Positions 1 to 9,315 of a DNA stretch of 64,000 nucleotides are shown piece by piece (the stretch's first letter is position 1; every line of letters starts with the position of its first letter). The stretch is from Lentisphaerota bacterium (lineage in GTDB: Bacteria > Verrucomicrobiota > Kiritimatiellia > UBA8416 > JAIOPI01). The notes below the pieces were generated by a model, which had not been told where the DNA came from, ran no database searches, and worked only from the letters and a program-made list of their open reading frames with translations. The position numbers and the translations under genes were made by a program. Location: positions 215,664 through 279,663 of the forward strand of contig JAIOPI010000033.1 of assembly GCA_021413965.1 (NCBI GenBank), read 5' to 3'.

Positions 1-1
1 C

Positions 2-1492
2 TTCATCTTTGACCTGCGCAATCACATCTACCGCAAGCTGCAGGGCCAGTCCCTCACCTACTTCCACAACCATCGCTCCGGCGACCTCATCTCGCGCACG
101 ATGAGCGACGTGGACGCCCTCCAGGACCTGGTCATCGAGGGCATCGACAACGTCCTCGGCAGCGCGCTGAGCTTCCTCTTCGTGGCCGGCGTGATCATCT
201 ACCTGCAATGGGTGGTGGGCGTGATCACCCTCGTGCCGCTCAGCGTCGTGGCCGTGTTGATCTTCAAGTTCAACATCCGGCTCAAGCGCCTGTACCGCGG
301 CATCCGCGACCGGCTGGCGGACGTGACCGCCAAGCTGCATGAGAACCTGGCGGGCATGATGATCATCAAGGCCTTTGCCCGCGACCAGCTCGAGATCGAA
401 AAATTCCGCGCCGAGAACCAGACGTACCGCATGGCCAGCCTGCAGGGCGTGCGGGCGCGCGCGTTCTATTTCCCCGGCATCATGTCGCTCGGCTTCCTGA
501 GCAACGTCATCATGATCGGCCTGGGCGGACTCTTCGTCATCCGCGGCACCTTCACCCTCGGCGGGCTGGTGGCCTACCGGGGCTACTGGTGGCAGCTCTT
601 CGCGCCGATCCAGACCCTGGCGCGGGTGAACGATCTCTACCAGCGCGCCATGGCCGCCGCCGGCCGCATCTTCGAACTCCTCGACACCCCCGAGCAGGTG
701 CCGGACAAACCGGGGGCGCTGGTCCTCGCCGCGGCCCAGGGCCGGCTGGAATTCCGCCAGGTCGACTTCGCCTACGACGGACGCCAACCCGTTCTGCAGG
801 GCGTCTCCCTCGCCATCCAGCCCGGCGAGACGATCGGCATCTGCGGCCCCAGCGGCAGCGGCAAGAGCACCCTGCTCAACCTGATCCTGCGCTTCTACGA
901 CCCCTCGGCCGGCGCCATCTTCATCGACGGCCACGACCTGCGCGACCTGCAGCAGGAATCGTTGCGCCGCCACATCGGCGTCGTCACGCAGGAGCCGTTC
1001 CTTTTCCACCTGACCGTGGCCGAGAACCTGCGCTACGGCAACCCGGATGCCGCCGAGGCTGATCTCTGGCAGGCGCTGGAACGGGCCAACGCCCACGATT
1101 TTGTGGCCGCCCTCCCCGATCGTCTCGACACCGTGCTGGGCGAGCGCGGCATCAAGCTCTCCGGCGGCCAGCGCCAGCGCCTGTGCATTGCACGCGCCTT
1201 TCTCGAAAACCCGCGCGTCCTCCTGCTGGACGAGGCCACCGCCGCCGTTGAGCCGGAATCGGAAGCGCTGATCCAATCCGCCCTGCAGCGCCTCATGCAG
1301 GGGCGCACGACCGTCATCGTCTCGCACCGGCTGTCGATGGTGCGCGGCGCGGATCGCATCCTGGTCATCGAGGGCGGACAGATCCGCGAGAGCGGCACGC
1401 ATGAGGGCCTGATGCGGCAGGATAGCTGGTACGCCCGCATGTACCGGCTGCAGACGCAGGATGCTCCGCTGGTGGAACCGCCGCCTGCCTGA
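2..1492 (+). CDS. ABC exporter (fused TMD-NBD), 5'-truncated by window edge
   Basis: Half-size type IV ABC exporter that would dimerise in the inner membrane and extrude a lipid, drug or peptide. The reading frame is open from base 2; the residues before the first ATG at 101 (FDLRNHIYRKLQ...) are typical exporter transmembrane-domain sequence, so the gene begins outside the window and 496 residues are visible. The nucleotide-binding domain has Walker A GPSGSGKST, Q-loop VVTQEP, signature LSGGQ, Walker B LLLDEAT with catalytic Glu, and H-loop VSHRLS. The D-loop is odd: AAVE stands where most exporters have SALD, so its conserved Asp is Glu. The substrate cannot be read from sequence. Other exporters such as the one at 19821-21638 act with a partner half-transporter or as homodimers; a partner may lie to the left. 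Confidence 0.93.
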   Translation, partial: FIFDLRNHIYRKLQGQSLTYFHNHRSGDLISRTMSDVDALQDLVIEGIDNVLGSALSFLFVAGVIIYLQWVVGVITLVPLSVVAVLIFKFNIRLKRLYRGIRDRLADVTAKLHENLAGMMIIKAFARDQLEIEKFRAENQTYRMASLQGVRARAFYFPGIMSLGFLSNVIMIGLGGLFVIRGTFTLGGLVAYRGYWWQLFAPIQTLARVNDLYQRAMAAAGRIFELLDTPEQVPDKPGALVLAAAQGRLEFRQVDFAYDGRQPVLQGVSLAIQPGETIGICGPSGSGKSTLLNLILRFYDPSAGAIFIDGHDLRDLQQESLRRHIGVVTQEPFLFHLTVAENLRYGNPDAAEADLWQALERANAHDFVAALPDRLDTVLGERGIKLSGGQRQRLCIARAFLENPRVLLLDEATAAVEPESEALIQSALQRLMQGRTTVIVSHRLSMVRGADRILVIEGGQIRESGTHEGLMRQDSWYARMYRLQTQDAPLVEPPPA

Positions 1493-1606
1493 AGCGCATA
1501 AGGGTTCCCCTGATCGCATTTTGAGCAAGCCACCGACTGGGCAGCCCGTCCCATCACTGGTAAAAAGGATCGTGGACCGGGGGGTCATTACAGAGGGATC
1601 CATATC

Positions 1607-2056
1607 ATGTCCGTGCATTCACGCGATCGGCGCGTTCATATTGTCATGGCCGAGGATGATCCCGAGGATCAGATGCTCATGCGGGACGCCTTCCGCACCG
1701 CCTATCCCGCGGCCGCCCTGCGCATGGTCTCCGACGGCGAGGAACTCCTCGATTACCTCCATCAACGCGGCCCCTATACCGACGCCGTCATGCCCAACCT
1801 GATTCTGCTCGACTTGAACATGCCCCGGCGCGACGGTCGCGAGGTGCTGCATGACATCAAGTCCCACCCTCACCTCCACCGCATCCCGGTCGTCGTCCTC
1901 ACGACCTCGGACAGCGAGGTCGATATTGCGCGCTCGTACGATTTGGGGGTAAACTCCTATATTCGTAAGCCGGCCAATTTTGCGCGCCTGATCGACATCG
2001 TCCACACGCTGCGCAACTATTGGTTCGACGTGGTCGCCTTGCCGCCAACCGCGTAA
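1607..2056 (+). CDS. Stand-alone response regulator receiver (Rcp1-like)
   Basis: A 149-residue single-domain receiver with no output domain. The acidic pocket (AEDD near residue 16-18), phosphoacceptor Asp69 in LILLDLNMP, the conserved Thr in VVLTTSD and Lys in YIRKP are all present, so it should be phosphorylated. The extended spacing before LILLDLNMP and the HRIPVVVLTT motif resemble cyanobacterial Rcp1-type regulators, which relay phosphate or bind a partner rather than DNA. It ends 9 nt before the hybrid kinase at 2066, its likely phosphodonor. The ATG at 1607 is preceded by a GAGGG about 10 nt upstream. Confidence 0.93.
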   Translation: MSVHSRDRRVHIVMAEDDPEDQMLMRDAFRTAYPAAALRMVSDGEELLDYLHQRGPYTDAVMPNLILLDLNMPRRDGREVLHDIKSHPHLHRIPVVVLTTSDSEVDIARSYDLGVNSYIRKPANFARLIDIVHTLRNYWFDVVALPPTA

Positions 2057-2065
2057 TGCGACGCC

Positions 2066-4099
2066 GTGAACAACACCCCGGTACGCGTCCTGCTGATCGA
2101 GGACGATGAAGAGGACTTCATCATCGCCCGAAACTGCCTGTCCACGGGCTTTGGCGGAGGCGTCGCCCTGACGTGGGTCAAATCGATCGACGCCGCGCGC
2201 ACCACCCTCCTCGCCGGCAATCCCTTCGACATCCTCCTGCTCGACCTCACCCTGCCGGATGCTCAGGGACTGGAGACCTTCGCCCAGGTGCGCGCAACCG
2301 GGACCGAAATCCCGGTCATCCTGCTGACCGGACTTGCCGACGATATGCTCGCCATGCGCGCCATTCAGGACGGCGCCCAGGACTACCTGCCCAAGCAGCG
2401 CCTCGCACCGGATCTGCTGGCCCGCGCCATCCGGTATGCGATCGAGCGGTCGCGCGCCGACCAGGCCTTGCGCACCAGCGAACTGCGCTACCGACAACTG
2501 CTGGCCGCCACGCCCTCCTATACCTACTCCGTCATGATCCTCAACGACCGGACGGTGACCACCAACCATAGCGCGGGTTGCCAGACCGTGACGGGCTACA
2601 CCCCCGAGGAGTATGCCAGCGACCCCTACCGGTGGTTCGACATGGTGCACCCCGGCGACCGCGAGCGCGTGCAGGCCTATGCGCAAAATGCGTCCAAAGG
2701 CGGCAGGCAGGCCCCCATTGAACATCGCCTCTTCCACAAGAACGGATCGCTGCGCTGGGTGCGCAACACGATCGTCTGGCACGCCAGCGCGACCAACCAC
2801 ACCATCCGCTATGACGGGCTGATCGAGGACATCACGGAACGCAAACTGGCGGAAGAGGAACTGCGCAAGGCCCGTGACGAACTGGAGACCCGCGTGCAGG
2901 AGCGCACGCAGGAACTCAAACGCGCCAACGACGAACTGCGCAATGCGATCAAGCGCCTCGAGGCCCATGACCGCGACAAATCCCAGTTCGTTTCCAACGT
3001 CTCCCATGAACTGCGCACGCCATTAAGCTCCATGAGCTACGCCATTGAAAACCTGCTCCGCGGCGTCGTGGGCCCCGTCAGCGCCGAAGTCCGCGTATAC
3101 CTCGTGATGCTCCAGGAGGACTGCCGGCGACTGAGCAACACCGTGAGCGATATTCTCGACCTCAGCCGGATCGATGCCGGCACCTTCATCCTCAACATGG
3201 CCCGCGTGCCCTTCGCCACCTTCGTGCGCCGCGTGATCGACGCGCAACTGGCACACGCGGAATTCCGCCAACGCACGCTCCGGATCCACGATGCGGTCGG
3301 CGGCTTCGTGGAGTGCGACCCGCCCAAGATGGAGCGCGCCCTGCTGAACATCCTCCAAAACGCCCTGAAGTTCACGCACGACGGCGGCACCATCACCGTC
3401 CAGGTCGGGCCGGACCCCGATCATCCCGGATACGCGCGATGCGTCGTGGACGACGACGGCATCGGAATTCCTGCCCAGTACCTCGACCGCGTCTCGGAAC
3501 GCTACTTCCGCGTCGGCGAGCACGTGGACGGAACCGGACTCGGGCTGTCCATCTGCAAGGAGATCGTCAACCTGCACAGCGGCCGCCTCGAGATCGCCAG
3601 CCCCGTGCCCGGCCAGCCGAGCGGCACCCGCGTGGCCATTGCCCTGCCGACCGTGCCGCCACCGCGGGTCCTCGTGGCCGATGACGACGCGGCCATGCGC
3701 GACTTGCTCACGGCCCAATTGACGGATCAGGGCTACCAGGTGGTCGCCACCGCCAGCGGCCAGGCCGCATGGGCGAGCCTGCGCGAAAACGGCGCGGACT
3801 TGCTGCTCGCCGACCTGAGAATGGCCGACATGGACGGCTGGGAATTGCTGACACGCGTGCGCGCCGAACCGGGGTATCGCGCGCTGCCCATGATCGCCAT
3901 CACGGGAATTCCCGGGACCACGGGCCAGCACCTGCTCGACGGCTTCGCCATTCCACTCCTGCGCAAGCCCTGGACCACGCAGACGCTGTTCGCCGCGCTG
4001 GAGAAAGCCATCGTGCCCGGCCTCCCCGTGGCCACGCGTCCCGCGGACGCCGATGCCGATCGCCCGCCGGGCCGGACGGCGCCGCCCCCCGTCGCCTGA
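2066..4099 (+). CDS. Hybrid histidine kinase (REC-PAS-HisKA-HATPase-REC)
   Basis: A 677-residue soluble phosphorelay protein starting at GTG 2066. Domains in order: N-terminal receiver (residues about 6-125, phosphoacceptor Asp60), PAS/PAC sensor (about 145-260, ending DITERK), coiled linker rich in E/R/K (260-305), HisKA dimerisation domain with His314 in SHELRTPL, HATPase with N-box NILQNALKF, G1 DDDGIGIP and G2 GTGLGLSI, and a C-terminal receiver (about 533-655, phosphoacceptor Asp583, Lys in LLRKPW). No membrane segment is evident, so it senses a cytoplasmic or diffusible signal. The receiver at both ends plus the adjacent lone receiver suggests a multi-step relay. The downstream target is not visible here. 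Confidence 0.95.
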   Translation: MNNTPVRVLLIEDDEEDFIIARNCLSTGFGGGVALTWVKSIDAARTTLLAGNPFDILLLDLTLPDAQGLETFAQVRATGTEIPVILLTGLADDMLAMRAIQDGAQDYLPKQRLAPDLLARAIRYAIERSRADQALRTSELRYRQLLAATPSYTYSVMILNDRTVTTNHSAGCQTVTGYTPEEYASDPYRWFDMVHPGDRERVQAYAQNASKGGRQAPIEHRLFHKNGSLRWVRNTIVWHASATNHTIRYDGLIEDITERKLAEEELRKARDELETRVQERTQELKRANDELRNAIKRLEAHDRDKSQFVSNVSHELRTPLSSMSYAIENLLRGVVGPVSAEVRVYLVMLQEDCRRLSNTVSDILDLSRIDAGTFILNMARVPFATFVRRVIDAQLAHAEFRQRTLRIHDAVGGFVECDPPKMERALLNILQNALKFTHDGGTITVQVGPDPDHPGYARCVVDDDGIGIPAQYLDRVSERYFRVGEHVDGTGLGLSICKEIVNLHSGRLEIASPVPGQPSGTRVAIALPTVPPPRVLVADDDAAMRDLLTAQLTDQGYQVVATASGQAAWASLRENGADLLLADLRMADMDGWELLTRVRAEPGYRALPMIAITGIPGTTGQHLLDGFAIPLLRKPWTTQTLFAALEKAIVPGLPVATRPADADADRPPGRTAPPPVA

Positions 4100-4105
4100 C
4101 ACGCC

Positions 4106-5062
4106 ATGCTTGCGCGACGCCGGGGATCCGCGTTAACTCTCCCGATGCAAGCAGAACCGTCTCCCGGCGCACCCGTCGCCCGCTCGAATCGGCGGCGTGG
4201 CGAACTGATGCTGCTCGGATCGGCCCTGATCTGGGCGGCCAACTACTCCGTGATCAAGTGGGGGCTGGCCACCATCAGCCATCTCGCCTTCAACGGACTG
4301 CGCTACCTCCTCGGCGCCGCCGTGCTGGCCCTGATCTTTCCACGGCTCACGCGCTGGCAGCCCGTGGCGCGTGCCGACTGGCCGCGCCTGCTCCTGTTCG
4401 CGCTCGTCGGGCACGGCGTGTACCAGCTCGCCTTTGTGTACGGTCTGTCGCTCACCACCGCCGGCAACGCCGCCGTGATCTTCGCGACGTCCCCGCTCTG
4501 GACCGCGCTGGCCGGCATGGCGCTGCACCGCGAGCGCATTCCCCGCCCTCTCTGGACCGGCATGGCGTGCTGCATGGCGGGGGTCGCCCTGCTCGTCATC
4601 GGGGGCGGCGCCGAGGTGCGCTTCGCCGGCGCGACCCTGCGAGGCGATGCCGTGACGCTGGGCGCCGCCATGCTCTGGGGCCTCTCCGCGGTCATGCAGA
4701 AACCGCTCCTCAACCGCTACCCGCCGGAACAGGTCGTGCTCGTGGCCCTGACCGCGGGTGCCGTCGTGCTCTCGCTCGTCGCAATCCCCGAGTTCACCGC
4801 CCTGAACTGGGCCGCCGTGGGCTGGTCGCACTATGCCGCCGCGGCCGCCTCCGGCATCCTGTCCGTGGGTGTCGCCTTCGTCATGTGGTCCCACGCCATC
4901 CACCACATTGGGCCCACCCGCGCCACCACCTATGGCAACATCGTGCCCGTGCTGGCGCTCGTGATCTCCGGCCTGTTCCTGCACGAGCGCTACACCGCGC
5001 GACAGCTCGCGGGCGCCGCGCTGACGCTCGCCGGCGTCTGGCTCGCCCGCCGAAAGGCGTGA
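4106..5062 (+). CDS. EamA/DMT-family transporter
   Basis: A 318-residue integral membrane protein with about ten hydrophobic segments arranged as two EamA repeats, the drug/metabolite transporter fold. It begins LGSALIWAANYSVIKWG, a typical first EamA helix, and the second half repeats the pattern (AMLWGLSAVMQK...). DMT proteins export amino acids, nucleosides, sugars or other metabolites; the substrate is not predictable. The ATG at 4106 lies 6 nt after the hybrid kinase stop and could be translationally coupled; an alternative ATG at 4145 would give a shorter, more typical N-terminus. No strong ribosome-binding site is seen for either. Confidence 0.9.
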   Translation: MLARRRGSALTLPMQAEPSPGAPVARSNRRRGELMLLGSALIWAANYSVIKWGLATISHLAFNGLRYLLGAAVLALIFPRLTRWQPVARADWPRLLLFALVGHGVYQLAFVYGLSLTTAGNAAVIFATSPLWTALAGMALHRERIPRPLWTGMACCMAGVALLVIGGGAEVRFAGATLRGDAVTLGAAMLWGLSAVMQKPLLNRYPPEQVVLVALTAGAVVLSLVAIPEFTALNWAAVGWSHYAAAAASGILSVGVAFVMWSHAIHHIGPTRATTYGNIVPVLALVISGLFLHERYTARQLAGAALTLAGVWLARRKA

Positions 5063-5247
5063 GCCCCGGCCCGCGTCTCATGGCGCATCCCCAGCCGCGC
5101 GTCAGGCGCCGGGCTTGCTCGGGGACATGCGCGTGGGCCGCACCCTGTGCCAGGCGGTGTGGCCGCCCCCCGCGCTTGCCCGAGATGCTGTCCTCGGACA
5201 TACTTCACCCCCACACACGCGGCCCCGCCGCAAAAGCGAGGTTGAAC

Positions 5248-7599
5248 ATGGATGCTGTATTCACCAAGTCGTGTCGCTGGTGCTGGCACCCGGACATGCG
5301 GCCTCACACGCCCGGCTTCCTGCTGGTCCGCCGGGAGTTTGTCGTCACCGAAGTCGGCGCGCGGCTGCACCTGCACGTCAGCGCCGACCACCGCTACAAT
5401 CTCTACCTGGACGGGCGCCTGATCGGGCGCGGCCCCTGCCGCAGCGATACCGCGCACTACCGCTACGAAACCTACGACGAACCCCTGGCCGTCGGCGCGC
5501 ACGTGCTGGCCGCGCGCGTGGTCGTGTTTCCCGCGCATGGCGACGGCGGCGAGACCTGGGGAATCATCGCGGAGATGCACCGCAGCGGCGGATGGCTGGC
5601 CGCCGGCGGCGTTCACGCCGGCGGGCAACTGGCCGCGTCACTCGAAACCCCGGGCGATTGGCGCTGCCGGCACGACCCCGCGCGCACGCACCGCCCCATC
5701 ATGGCCGACCCCACGGCGCAACACACCGTGGTGGCGCCGATGGAAGTGTTCGATGCCGCGCTGGACCTGCCGGATTGGGCGGCCCCCACTTGCGCGCCGG
5801 AAGGATGGGTCACGATGCAACCCCTCTGGGCCCCCGCCCGGCGCCCCATTGCCCGTGATCCCTCCGGCTGCCTGTGGCTGGAGCCGCGCGACATTCCCTT
5901 CCTGCGCCACGCACCGCAACCCATCGCGCGCGTGGCCCACGTCCGCGGGCTGGCGGAGACGGCGTCCATCGCGCGGCGCTTCGCCTCCCCCGACGCCGGC
6001 ACAGGCTATGGACCCATCGTGATTCCCGCGGGCGCAACCGCCAGCATCACGCTCGATGTCGGCCACCTCACCACCGCCTTTCCGCAGATGCGCGTGGAAG
6101 GCGCGGCGGGCGGCATGATCCGCCTGCGCTACAGCGAGTCGCTCTTCACCGACGATCACAAGCGAGACCGTGCCGCGGGCGATGTGAAGGGCAGTAGCGA
6201 CGTCGTGCACGCGGGCCCGCGCCCCACCGAGTTCGAACCCTTCTGGTTCCGCACGTTCCGATTCCTGGAACTGCACGTGGAGGCACCGGCGGCAGCGCCC
6301 GTGGTGATTCATCGCCTGGCGCTCCAGTCCTGGATGTACCCGTTTGATCTGCGGGGTGCCTTTGACGCCGGCGATGCGTCGCTGGCCCGGGTGTGGGACG
6401 TCGCCTGGCGCACGGCAACCCTCTGCGCGCACGAGCATTACGAGGATTGCCCGTACTTCGAGCAGTTGCAGTACGTCGGCGACACGCGCATCCAGGCCTT
6501 GATCTCCTACTACGCGACGGGCGACGGACGCCTCGCGCGGCAGGCCCTGCGCCAGTTCGACTGGTCACGCTTGCCCGAAGGGCTCACGCAATCCCGCTAT
6601 CCGTCGAATTGGATGCAGGTCATCCCCAGCTTCAGCATGTTCTGGGTGCTCATGCTCCACGATTACGTGACGTGCCAGGGCGACGACGCACTGGTGCAGG
6701 AACTCCTTCCGGGCGTACGCACCGTGCTGGACTGGTTCGAACGGCGGCGACTCCCCAACGGGCTGGTCGGGCCGCTGGAGTACTGGGGCTTTCACGACTG
6801 GGTGGAGGGCTGGCCGCACGGCGCCCCCCACCGGGACACAAAGTCGCCCGTCACGCTGGACTCGTTGATGTATGCCGAAACCTGCCGCGTGGCCGCCGGG
6901 CTCTGCACAATCGCCGGAGCCCACGACGCCGAAGCACGGATGCTGCAGGACCGCCATGCGTCGCTCGTCGCCGCCGTGCGCGCCACCTGCTTCGACGCGG
7001 CGCGGGGCCTGTTCGTCGACCTGCCTGGCCTGCCGCACGTCAGCCAGCATACCAACGCCTGGGCCATTCTCGCCGATGCCGTCACGGGTGCGGACGCGCA
7101 GTCGCTTGGCCGGGCCCTCGCCGAGCGGACGGAACTCAGCCCCGCCACGCTGTACTACGCGTTTTACCTTTTCCGGGCGTGGGAGAAGGCGGGCTGCTAC
7201 GACCTCTTCTGGGGCCAGCTGGAACGCTGGAAGAGCGTGCTGAAGTGGAATTTCACCACCTTCCCCGAGATCCCGTCGCCGGATACACGCAGCGACTGCC
7301 ACGCGTGGAGCGCCTCGCCGATCTACGAGTTTCTGGCCTGCGTGCTCGGCGTACAACCTGGCGCACCGGGATTCCGCGCGCTCACCCTGCGCCCGCATCC
7401 CGGCCCTCTGGCGCACGCGTCCGGCCGCGCCTGTGCCGGGGATCAGATAGTCAAGGTCCGCTGGGAGGTGCTCCCGCAACGCCGCCTGCATCTCGAGTTC
7501 GCCCTCGAACGCCCAATCCCCGTCACCATCCACTGGCCCGACGGTACGCGCCAGGACCTCGGCGTTCAGCAACGCGGCACCGTCGAAGGCGGCCTCTAG
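5248..7599 (+). CDS. Alpha-L-rhamnosidase-like glycoside hydrolase (GH78 type)
   Basis: A 783-residue protein with N-terminal beta-sandwich modules and an alpha/alpha six-hairpin catalytic barrel, as in bacterial alpha-L-rhamnosidases that remove terminal rhamnose from oligosaccharides or glycosides. Around residues 395-415 it has EDCPYFEQLQYVGDTR, matching the GH78 active-site motif D-C-P-x-x-E...GD that supplies the general acid Glu and sugar-binding Asp residues. No signal peptide is evident, so it may act on imported oligosaccharides. The frame is open far upstream to about 3769, but that part overlaps the kinase and transporter genes. The ATG at 5248, with GAGG at 5238-5241, is the first that makes sense. 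It stands alone, 185 nt after the DMT gene. Confidence 0.92.
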   Translation: MDAVFTKSCRWCWHPDMRPHTPGFLLVRREFVVTEVGARLHLHVSADHRYNLYLDGRLIGRGPCRSDTAHYRYETYDEPLAVGAHVLAARVVVFPAHGDGGETWGIIAEMHRSGGWLAAGGVHAGGQLAASLETPGDWRCRHDPARTHRPIMADPTAQHTVVAPMEVFDAALDLPDWAAPTCAPEGWVTMQPLWAPARRPIARDPSGCLWLEPRDIPFLRHAPQPIARVAHVRGLAETASIARRFASPDAGTGYGPIVIPAGATASITLDVGHLTTAFPQMRVEGAAGGMIRLRYSESLFTDDHKRDRAAGDVKGSSDVVHAGPRPTEFEPFWFRTFRFLELHVEAPAAAPVVIHRLALQSWMYPFDLRGAFDAGDASLARVWDVAWRTATLCAHEHYEDCPYFEQLQYVGDTRIQALISYYATGDGRLARQALRQFDWSRLPEGLTQSRYPSNWMQVIPSFSMFWVLMLHDYVTCQGDDALVQELLPGVRTVLDWFERRRLPNGLVGPLEYWGFHDWVEGWPHGAPHRDTKSPVTLDSLMYAETCRVAAGLCTIAGAHDAEARMLQDRHASLVAAVRATCFDAARGLFVDLPGLPHVSQHTNAWAILADAVTGADAQSLGRALAERTELSPATLYYAFYLFRAWEKAGCYDLFWGQLERWKSVLKWNFTTFPEIPSPDTRSDCHAWSASPIYEFLACVLGVQPGAPGFRALTLRPHPGPLAHASGRACAGDQIVKVRWEVLPQRRLHLEFALERPIPVTIHWPDGTRQDLGVQQRGTVEGGL

Positions 7600-7725
7600 G
7601 CGTCCCGGAATCCAGCGCCCCTCCGCCATCGCTCTACCATCCGTAGGCACCCCCGCCGCCCCCGCGCCAGCGAGCGACACCGAAACCAGGCACAACGTCG
7701 CCCACTCTCGCCCAACAATCCTCCC

Positions 7726-7757
7726 TGTCATTCCAGGCGCAGCGAGGAATCTCTTTC
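7726..7757 (+). repeat. Possible fragment of a genome-dispersed repeat
   Basis: The stretch beginning TGTCATTCC and ending GAATCTCTTT contains the inverted pair ATTCC (7730-7734) / GGAAT (7746-7750) around GGCGCAGCGA. From memory, very similar sequences (CATTC...GCGCAGCGA.GAATCTCT) recur hundreds of times in intergenic DNA of several bacterial phyla. Only one copy is seen in this window, so repetitiveness is not shown here. Confidence 0.4.
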
Positions 7758-7777
7758 CCAAACAGAGGCCCGTCCGG

Positions 7778-7957
7778 TCACCCGCAGCTCCGCTCCTCGT
7801 CCTGCGCCGCGTCCTTGCCCGTGTCCAAGTCGTGCTGCTTCCAGAAGGCCTTGCGTTCTTCCGGCGTCATGCGGTCCAGCGCAGATTCAAAATCGTCCGC
7901 AATCTTGTCCTGCGCGTCCTTGGCCTTCTGCGCCGGTGACTGTTGAGGAATCAACAT
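7778..7957 (-). CDS. Small hypothetical protein (59 aa), Lys/Asp/Glu-rich
   Basis: A short reading frame in the gap between the rhamnosidase and the SrkA-like kinase. It starts at ATG 7957 with a purine-rich AGGGGGTGA a few bases upstream on the minus strand and ends with TGA at 7778. The product begins MLIPQQSPAQKAKDAQDKIA and contains a helix-like segment LDRMTPEERKAFWKQHDL. It is highly charged, has no signal peptide or membrane segment and is probably helical. The good ribosome-binding site and protein-like composition support a real gene. I do not recognise the family. It lies downstream of the kinase at 8190-9200 on the same strand, separated by 232 nt with no other gene. Confidence 0.6.
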   Translation of the reverse strand: MLIPQQSPAQKAKDAQDKIADDFESALDRMTPEERKAFWKQHDLDTGKDAAQDEERSCG

Positions 7958-8189
7958 CGCTCACCCCCTGAACCTCTGGCGCTCACGGCGCCGCCAGCGC
8001 GTCGTGCATCTTTGCCTTCGCGATGCGCAGTGCCTTCAACCTGTTTCGCAGCAGCGTGTGCTGCGACGTTCCCGCCGCCCCGAGCCCGGCGAGGGGCCTC
8101 CCCCGCGGGACGATCAGCGACGGCAAACGCGCACCACATGACATCGCAACCAGCCCGCCCCCCCAGCCACACCCACGGATGGAACCGCC

Positions 8190-9200
8190 TCAATCGGCGC
8201 CGCTCGCGTCCAGGATTTCCTGGTGCTGCGTGGCGAGGTCGGCCATCTCCTGCCGCCAGAATTCGCGGCTGCCCCACCCCGGCGCCAGCCGCGCAAAGCC
8301 GCCGTCCGCCTTCTGCCGCGCGCACCACGCCGTGTAGTGGATGTAGCGCATCGCGCGCAACGGCTCCACCAGCCGCAGCGTCTCGTGCGGGAACTCGAGA
8401 AAGGTCTCATAGCCTTCGAGCAGTTTATCCAGCTCCGCCCGCGCCCGCGCCAGCCGGTCCGGCAGAATCAGCCAGAGATCCTGTACCGCCGGCCCCACGC
8501 ACATGTCGTCGAAATCCAGCAGGTGATACCCCTCACCCGGCCGATGCAGGATGTTTCCCCGGTGGCAATCGCCGTGCAGCCGCAAGGTCGCGACATCCTC
8601 GAACCCGGGCGTGATCTGCTCGATGAGATCCTCCACCGCATCTTCAAAGTCGTTCCCCATGTCCGGCGGCAGCACCCCGGCATCCAGGATAAAATGCAGA
8701 TGCTCGCGCATGGAGTGCTCCGGGTGCAGGTAGATGCGGTCCCGCGGTTCGTGACGGGCCCCGATGGCGTGCAGCCGTGCAATCAGCCGCCCCAACTGCA
8801 CCCAGTCGGCCGGTGACGGTTCATCCAGAGGACGGCCGCCCTTCTTGGGAAAGACCGCAAACCGCGTCCCGCCCAAGTCGTGCAGCAGCGCACCGTCCCG
8901 TCCGGGCAGCGGCGGGACGACCGGGACCTCGCCGGCGTGCAACTCCGCCAGGAAATCCAGCTCGTCCTGCAGCGCATCCGCACTCCAGCGCCCCGGACGG
9001 TAGAATTTCACCACCACAAAGCCGCCGTCGTTGAGGCCGATCTCGTAGACCCGGTTGATGTAACTGTTCAACGGCCGGCACACGTTGGAGCAGCGCACCG
9101 CCAGGGCGCCCTCCACCGCGTTGATGACGGCCTCCGGAGTCAGGGCGGAAAAATCGGCGGCCGGCGCGTGGCCCTCGGCATCGTGTGTCTCTTGCGTCAT
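8190..9200 (-). CDS. srkA: SrkA/YihE-type serine/threonine protein kinase
   Basis: A 336-residue member of the aminoglycoside-phosphotransferase/choline-kinase fold, most like E. coli SrkA (YihE, 328 aa), a stress-related Ser/Thr kinase. Diagnostic stretches: PLNSYINRVYEI and VVKFYRPGRWS near the N-terminus (ATP-site Lys), the catalytic loop HGDCHRGNI (Asp base, Asn metal ligand), the metal site LLDFDD, and GPAVQDLW after it. The frame is open to 9353, but the sensible start is ATG 9200 (MTQETHD...), preceded by AAGGTG. It is divergent from the PhyH oxygenase at 9316. In E. coli SrkA counters toxin-antitoxin-linked death; that role is only inferred here. Confidence 0.9.
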   Translation of the reverse strand: MTQETHDAEGHAPAADFSALTPEAVINAVEGALAVRCSNVCRPLNSYINRVYEIGLNDGGFVVVKFYRPGRWSADALQDELDFLAELHAGEVPVVPPLPGRDGALLHDLGGTRFAVFPKKGGRPLDEPSPADWVQLGRLIARLHAIGARHEPRDRIYLHPEHSMREHLHFILDAGVLPPDMGNDFEDAVEDLIEQITPGFEDVATLRLHGDCHRGNILHRPGEGYHLLDFDDMCVGPAVQDLWLILPDRLARARAELDKLLEGYETFLEFPHETLRLVEPLRAMRYIHYTAWCARQKADGGFARLAPGWGSREFWRQEMADLATQHQEILDASGAD

Positions 9201-9315
9201 GCCACACCTTACCCCATCGGCCCTCTCGGCGCCAGCCGACTCCCCCGGCGAACACGGCTTGTCGCGCCGGCCCGTGCCCGCTACCATGGGCGCATTCCAA
9301 GGGGGGGTAGGAATC

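Noticed and set aside
1619..3007. A 462-residue minus-strand open frame opposite the receiver and hybrid kinase.
   Set aside because: It is antisense to well-motifed genes and has Gly/Val/Asp-biased composition with no recognisable domain; it mirrors the codon bias of the sense genes.
3769..5247. The rhamnosidase frame is open for about 1.5 kb upstream of its chosen start.
   Set aside because: The predicted residues there are Arg/Pro/Ala-rich with no domain signal and overlap the hybrid kinase and DMT genes, which show clear motifs. The extension is a high-GC shadow.
6565..7761. A minus-strand frame beginning with a signal-peptide-like segment (LCLVSVSLAGAGAAG) near 7730.
   Set aside because: After about 40 residues it runs antisense through the rhamnosidase with no domain signal, so the hydrophobic start is probably coincidental.
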